A DNA stretch of 64,000 nt from Vibrio cortegadensis (GTDB taxonomy: Bacteria; Pseudomonadota; Gammaproteobacteria; Enterobacterales; Vibrionaceae). The stretch spans positions 558,001 through 622,000 of the forward strand of contig NZ_AP025473.1 of NCBI RefSeq assembly GCF_024347395.1. The letters are read 5' to 3'. The stretch's first letter is position 1. Each line of letters starts with the position of its first letter. Both the position numbers and the translations under genes were made by a program. The notes under the pieces are model-generated. The model did not search any database. It worked only from the letters and a program-made list of their open reading frames with translations, and had not been told where the DNA came from. This document shows positions 61,258 to 64,000 of this stretch, piece by piece.

Positions 61258-62595
61258 TTAATTCTGTGTATGAGTTGAAGGGGTAATGGCGTTTTTGTTA
61301 AGGAACGTAATGGCATCATCCAGATGTATGGGGAGTTGGATAAAGCTTAACTCTTTGCCATTGTTAAATTGCCAAGGGTTTTGTTTAACGATTTCGCTAA
61401 GGTCATCATCCCATTTAGGGTAGAAAAGGAAGCCACTGTTTGCGTGTGTGAAATTATTAAGGTATGCCGACATTTGATAAAGATCATCCCGCTTCGGACT
61501 CATCCAAGGTGCGTCGCCAATTCGTTTATATTTTGCATCAGCGACGATTAGTGCATCGTCATCATTCTGTGATTTATTACGGTCTAAAATTAGATAGTCA
61601 GGTATCAACTTTCCAAGGGTTTTTTCTTCAGACTTAAGCAAATAATTCTGACTAGCAGAGGTGCCATTTTTTACGTTCAGGTTCTCTGGGGTAACTTGCT
61701 TAAGTACGTTAAATACATAAGCTTCCCATAGCTCTGCAACGTCTATTAGCATCGTTTTATTTGTCGAGTGACTTTGATGCTCTGATAGATTCTTACGATT
61801 TAACACATCTTTGCTGAGACGGGCAACCGAGCGATACTCTCTTGCAATTGGCATTAACTTCGCGGATTTTATCTCTTGATGATTGGGGGCTTTGGTGCGG
61901 CGAGGTGTGGCATCAATCATCTTTTGCAAACGCGCCGCAGTGACCTCGGGCATCCAGTGCATAACATCGTGTGATGGAAACCATTTTTGAATCTCATAGT
62001 AGGCTAGAACAATGACCTGCGTAATCGGGTTATTGATATCTTTAGAAAAAGAAGTCGACACAACCTTGGATCCATCGACCACTCTTTGCTTGAGAGTGGC
62101 TCGAACATCTAATCTTCCAACAATGGCTGATTTTATATGGGTTTTCTTTTTTTGAACCACGGGCAAGGCATGTTTAGATGCGTTGACTAAAAGGTTAACC
62201 CATTGAATGGCGAGCATCAGTTCTAGTACTGTTCCCTCCATGCTTTTTTCCTGTTTTATCGATTTTTTCGTATCAATGGGGATAAAGTTATTGATAGGAA
62301 AATTATCGATAAAAAAAGAAAAGGGAAAGCGCGGAGCAATATCAAGATTTATCCCATCGAAAAATATGGCTCCCACATATCTTCCCGTCCACCATGTGCC
62401 TTTGCCATCACAGTAAACAATCGGCTCCATTTCACGAGATGCATTGGTATAACGTAATACGTCGTTGTTGTTTAGATTATAATCACCAAGTCTCTGCAAC
62501 CAATTTATCGCTTGGTCAATTTTATTTTTTGCAGTTCCACCAAAGTAAGTTTTAGCGAACTGATTAATATCAATTTGACTACAATCCTTCAGCAT
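61258..62595 (-). CDS. mcrC: McrC-family restriction endonuclease subunit
   Basis: This is the nuclease partner of the McrB-type motor in modification-dependent restriction. The N-terminal domain (DYNLNNNDVLRYTNASREMEPIVYCDGKGTWWTGRYVGAIFF) precedes a C-terminal PD-(D/E)xK nuclease: AELWEAYVFNVLKQV, LIPDYLILDRN and ALIVADAKYKR. The spacing fits the catalytic Asp...D-x-K set. The start codon overlaps the McrB stop as TAATG, the usual mcrBC coupling. Confidence 0.85.
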   Translation of the reverse strand: MLKDCSQIDINQFAKTYFGGTAKNKIDQAINWLQRLGDYNLNNNDVLRYTNASREMEPIVYCDGKGTWWTGRYVGAIFFDGINLDIAPRFPFSFFIDNFPINNFIPIDTKKSIKQEKSMEGTVLELMLAIQWVNLLVNASKHALPVVQKKKTHIKSAIVGRLDVRATLKQRVVDGSKVVSTSFSKDINNPITQVIVLAYYEIQKWFPSHDVMHWMPEVTAARLQKMIDATPRRTKAPNHQEIKSAKLMPIAREYRSVARLSKDVLNRKNLSEHQSHSTNKTMLIDVAELWEAYVFNVLKQVTPENLNVKNGTSASQNYLLKSEEKTLGKLIPDYLILDRNKSQNDDDALIVADAKYKRIGDAPWMSPKRDDLYQMSAYLNNFTHANSGFLFYPKWDDDLSEIVKQNPWQFNNGKELSFIQLPIHLDDAITFLNKNAITPSTHTQN

Positions 62596-63998
62596 TAGTT
62601 ACCCTTATTAGGGTTAAATGATTTTTTAAGACGAGCTAATACTTGCTTTTTGCTTTCCTTATCTATGCCTGAAAGATACTCTTTTAATAATGGTTCTAAT
62701 GAGTAGTTCCAAAGTTTTGTGATGGGTTCATACCAGCCGCTTTCTCTAAATAGATAGGTTGTTTTCTTTGGTTGCGACATTAATGCTTCTTGTAAGAAGA
62801 TCACGCTATCGATAAAGAAAACGTGGCCGAGTTTAAAATCTTCACCTAATTCACTTTCATTAGATATTTCGTCATTCAAATTGTTGGCAGCTTCGACTAA
62901 TTTAATAAAGTCATCTTCTACCGCACTGAACTCTTTAGATATTTTACCTTGAACGAATTTAGTCCAATTATTTTGGCAAATATCAAATAGCGCTTCTGGG
63001 CAGTATGTGGCTTCAATCCATAGAAAACGTCTTCTGAGTGCAAAATCTAGTTGCTCGACTGAGTGATCTATAAGGTTCATGGTGCCAATGACATAGAGGT
63101 TGGCTGGGATTGTTAATGTCATTGGTTCAGTGTCAGTGTTACCGATTAAGTCGATCGCCTCACCTCTATTTTCAAGAGCGCTAAAGCATTCACCAAATAA
63201 TCGGCTGAGGTCGACTCGGTTTATTTCGTCTAAAATCAGAACGTGAGGAAGTTCAGGTTCAGACTTCATCTTGTCTATCAGGTTTAATAGATAGCCCTTT
63301 TTATATACAGTGTTGCCGCCTTGAAAGTGCATACCACGAACAAAGTCTTCATAGCTATAGGCTGGATGCAGTTGTAAGCGATGTATATTATTTTCATGGG
63401 CAATCTTTAATTTAGCTTGTCCTTCTTCTTTGAATAGATGACTACCAAGTGATTTCGCTAGCTGATGGTTGATCATCTCTTTCGCTAACTCTTTTGCTCT
63501 GTAGGTTTTACTTGTTCCTGGAGGCCCATACAAAACGATCTGTTTTTTATATTCCAACAATGATGAATCTGGATTGTCTTTATTTGAAGATGAACCTTGC
63601 AGCCAAAACTTTTTAAGATCTTCATCATAGAAATTGACCTCTTTGCCTCTGATTTCGGCAAGATTTGTTTTAATCATGCGTATTTTTTGGTCTACATCGG
63701 CATTTTTAATCATGTCCGAATTCTCTATTAGCCCTTCAAAAGCGTTCACTAATTTAGTTTTCTCGCCTTGGCTAATGATTGGCTCGTATTGATTTGAGAA
63801 TAAGAGGTGCAGTAGTGCGTGGCGAGATTGAGGTGTTCTTCCTTCTAACTCATCAAGGTTGTCGATCAAATATTGAAATTCTGCATGATTAGTTTCTTGT
63901 AGTAAGCGCTCTCGTTCTGTTTCACTAAAGTCGAACCACTTAGAAAATACGGTAATAGGATAGAAAACCTCTCTAAATTTATTAGTGTTATATCCCAT
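62595..63998 (-). CDS. mcrB: McrB-family AAA+ GTPase (possibly truncated by window edge)
   Basis: This is the motor subunit that translocates DNA and activates McrC. Walker A is GPPGTSKT (158-165 of the visible frame), Walker B HVLILDEINRVDLSRLFGE, and the McrB signature MNLIDHSVEQLDFALRRRF matches the MNxxD GTPase motif and arginine finger. The ~150 residues before Walker A do not show a recognised modified-base-binding fold. The ATG at 63998 is two bases from the window edge, so the true start may lie outside. Confidence 0.82.
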   Translation of the reverse strand: MGYNTNKFREVFYPITVFSKWFDFSETERERLLQETNHAEFQYLIDNLDELEGRTPQSRHALLHLLFSNQYEPIISQGEKTKLVNAFEGLIENSDMIKNADVDQKIRMIKTNLAEIRGKEVNFYDEDLKKFWLQGSSSNKDNPDSSLLEYKKQIVLYGPPGTSKTYRAKELAKEMINHQLAKSLGSHLFKEEGQAKLKIAHENNIHRLQLHPAYSYEDFVRGMHFQGGNTVYKKGYLLNLIDKMKSEPELPHVLILDEINRVDLSRLFGECFSALENRGEAIDLIGNTDTEPMTLTIPANLYVIGTMNLIDHSVEQLDFALRRRFLWIEATYCPEALFDICQNNWTKFVQGKISKEFSAVEDDFIKLVEAANNLNDEISNESELGEDFKLGHVFFIDSVIFLQEALMSQPKKTTYLFRESGWYEPITKLWNYSLEPLLKEYLSGIDKESKKQVLARLKKSFNPNKGN

Positions 63999-64000
63999 TC

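Noticed and set aside
60990..61319. Minus-strand open frame of 109 codons overlapping the mcrC-like end
   Set aside because: No family features, no ribosome site, and it overlaps the well-supported mcrC-like gene.
1..64000. CRISPR arrays, tRNA or rRNA genes, complete insertion sequences
   Set aside because: None recognised on reading both strands; short tandem repeats found are minisatellites without spacers.

Overview
The window looks like a chromosomal segment of a marine gammaproteobacterium, most likely a Vibrio or close relative. The protein style supports this: YghU, CreBCD, PepE, a DUF2301 protein, the ETF/ETF-QO plus branched-chain dehydrogenase block, and a LamB/MalM pair. Base composition is moderately AT-rich. 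No rRNA, tRNA, CRISPR array or complete insertion sequence was seen. All functional calls come from reading motifs and domain order; no database search was possible.

Region 1 (about 1.3-26 kb) is a beta-1,3-glucan (laminarin) utilisation locus. It holds two GH16 endoglucanases, a GH17 lipoprotein, a lipoprotein made of three carbohydrate-binding-like modules, a LamB-type porin, a MalM-like lipoprotein, a five-gene peptide/oligosaccharide-type ABC importer, a very large cytoplasmic phosphorylase (GH149-like), a cytoplasmic GH3 beta-glucosidase and a LacI-family regulator. Ten copies of the palindrome AAGAAAGCGCTTTCTT (0-2 mismatches) lie only in the intergenic regions of this locus and are the probable operators of that regulator. 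The implied route is surface cleavage, porin entry, ABC import, then phosphorolysis and hydrolysis in the cytoplasm.

Region 2 (26-30.5 kb) is ordinary accessory metabolism: a HAD phosphatase, a YghU-type GST, a DJ-1/PfpI protein with a divergent LysR regulator, and a broken GNAT/AraC chimera. Region 3 (30.6-39.3 kb) looks like an iron-controlled operon behind a near-perfect Fur-box dyad: a periplasmic S9 peptidase, a TonB-dependent receptor with heme-receptor-like boxes, a secreted gluzincin protease with a GlyGly-CTERM tail, and two DUF1566 proteins. Region 4 (39.4-45.4 kb) carries deoD with a small membrane gene and a divergent Crp-type regulator, then creBCD plus a DUF2809 gene.

Region 5 (45.4-47.3 kb) contains a divergent cysteinyl-tRNA synthetase gene. 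It is preceded by a 28-codon leader ORF with four consecutive Cys codons and a strong intrinsic terminator whose 5' arm can pair with an upstream segment. This is a probable cysteine-specific transcription attenuator and is the least expected regulatory element in the window.

Region 6 (47.3-64 kb) has a methyltransferase, an unexplained structured intergenic stretch, ETF-QO divergent from etfBA, a branched-chain 2-oxoacid dehydrogenase operon (E1alpha, E1beta, E2) flanked on both sides by degenerate 15-16 bp tandem repeats, a DUF2301 membrane protein, a GAF-GGDEF-EAL protein, a LysR regulator, pepE, and at the right edge an McrBC-type restriction pair.
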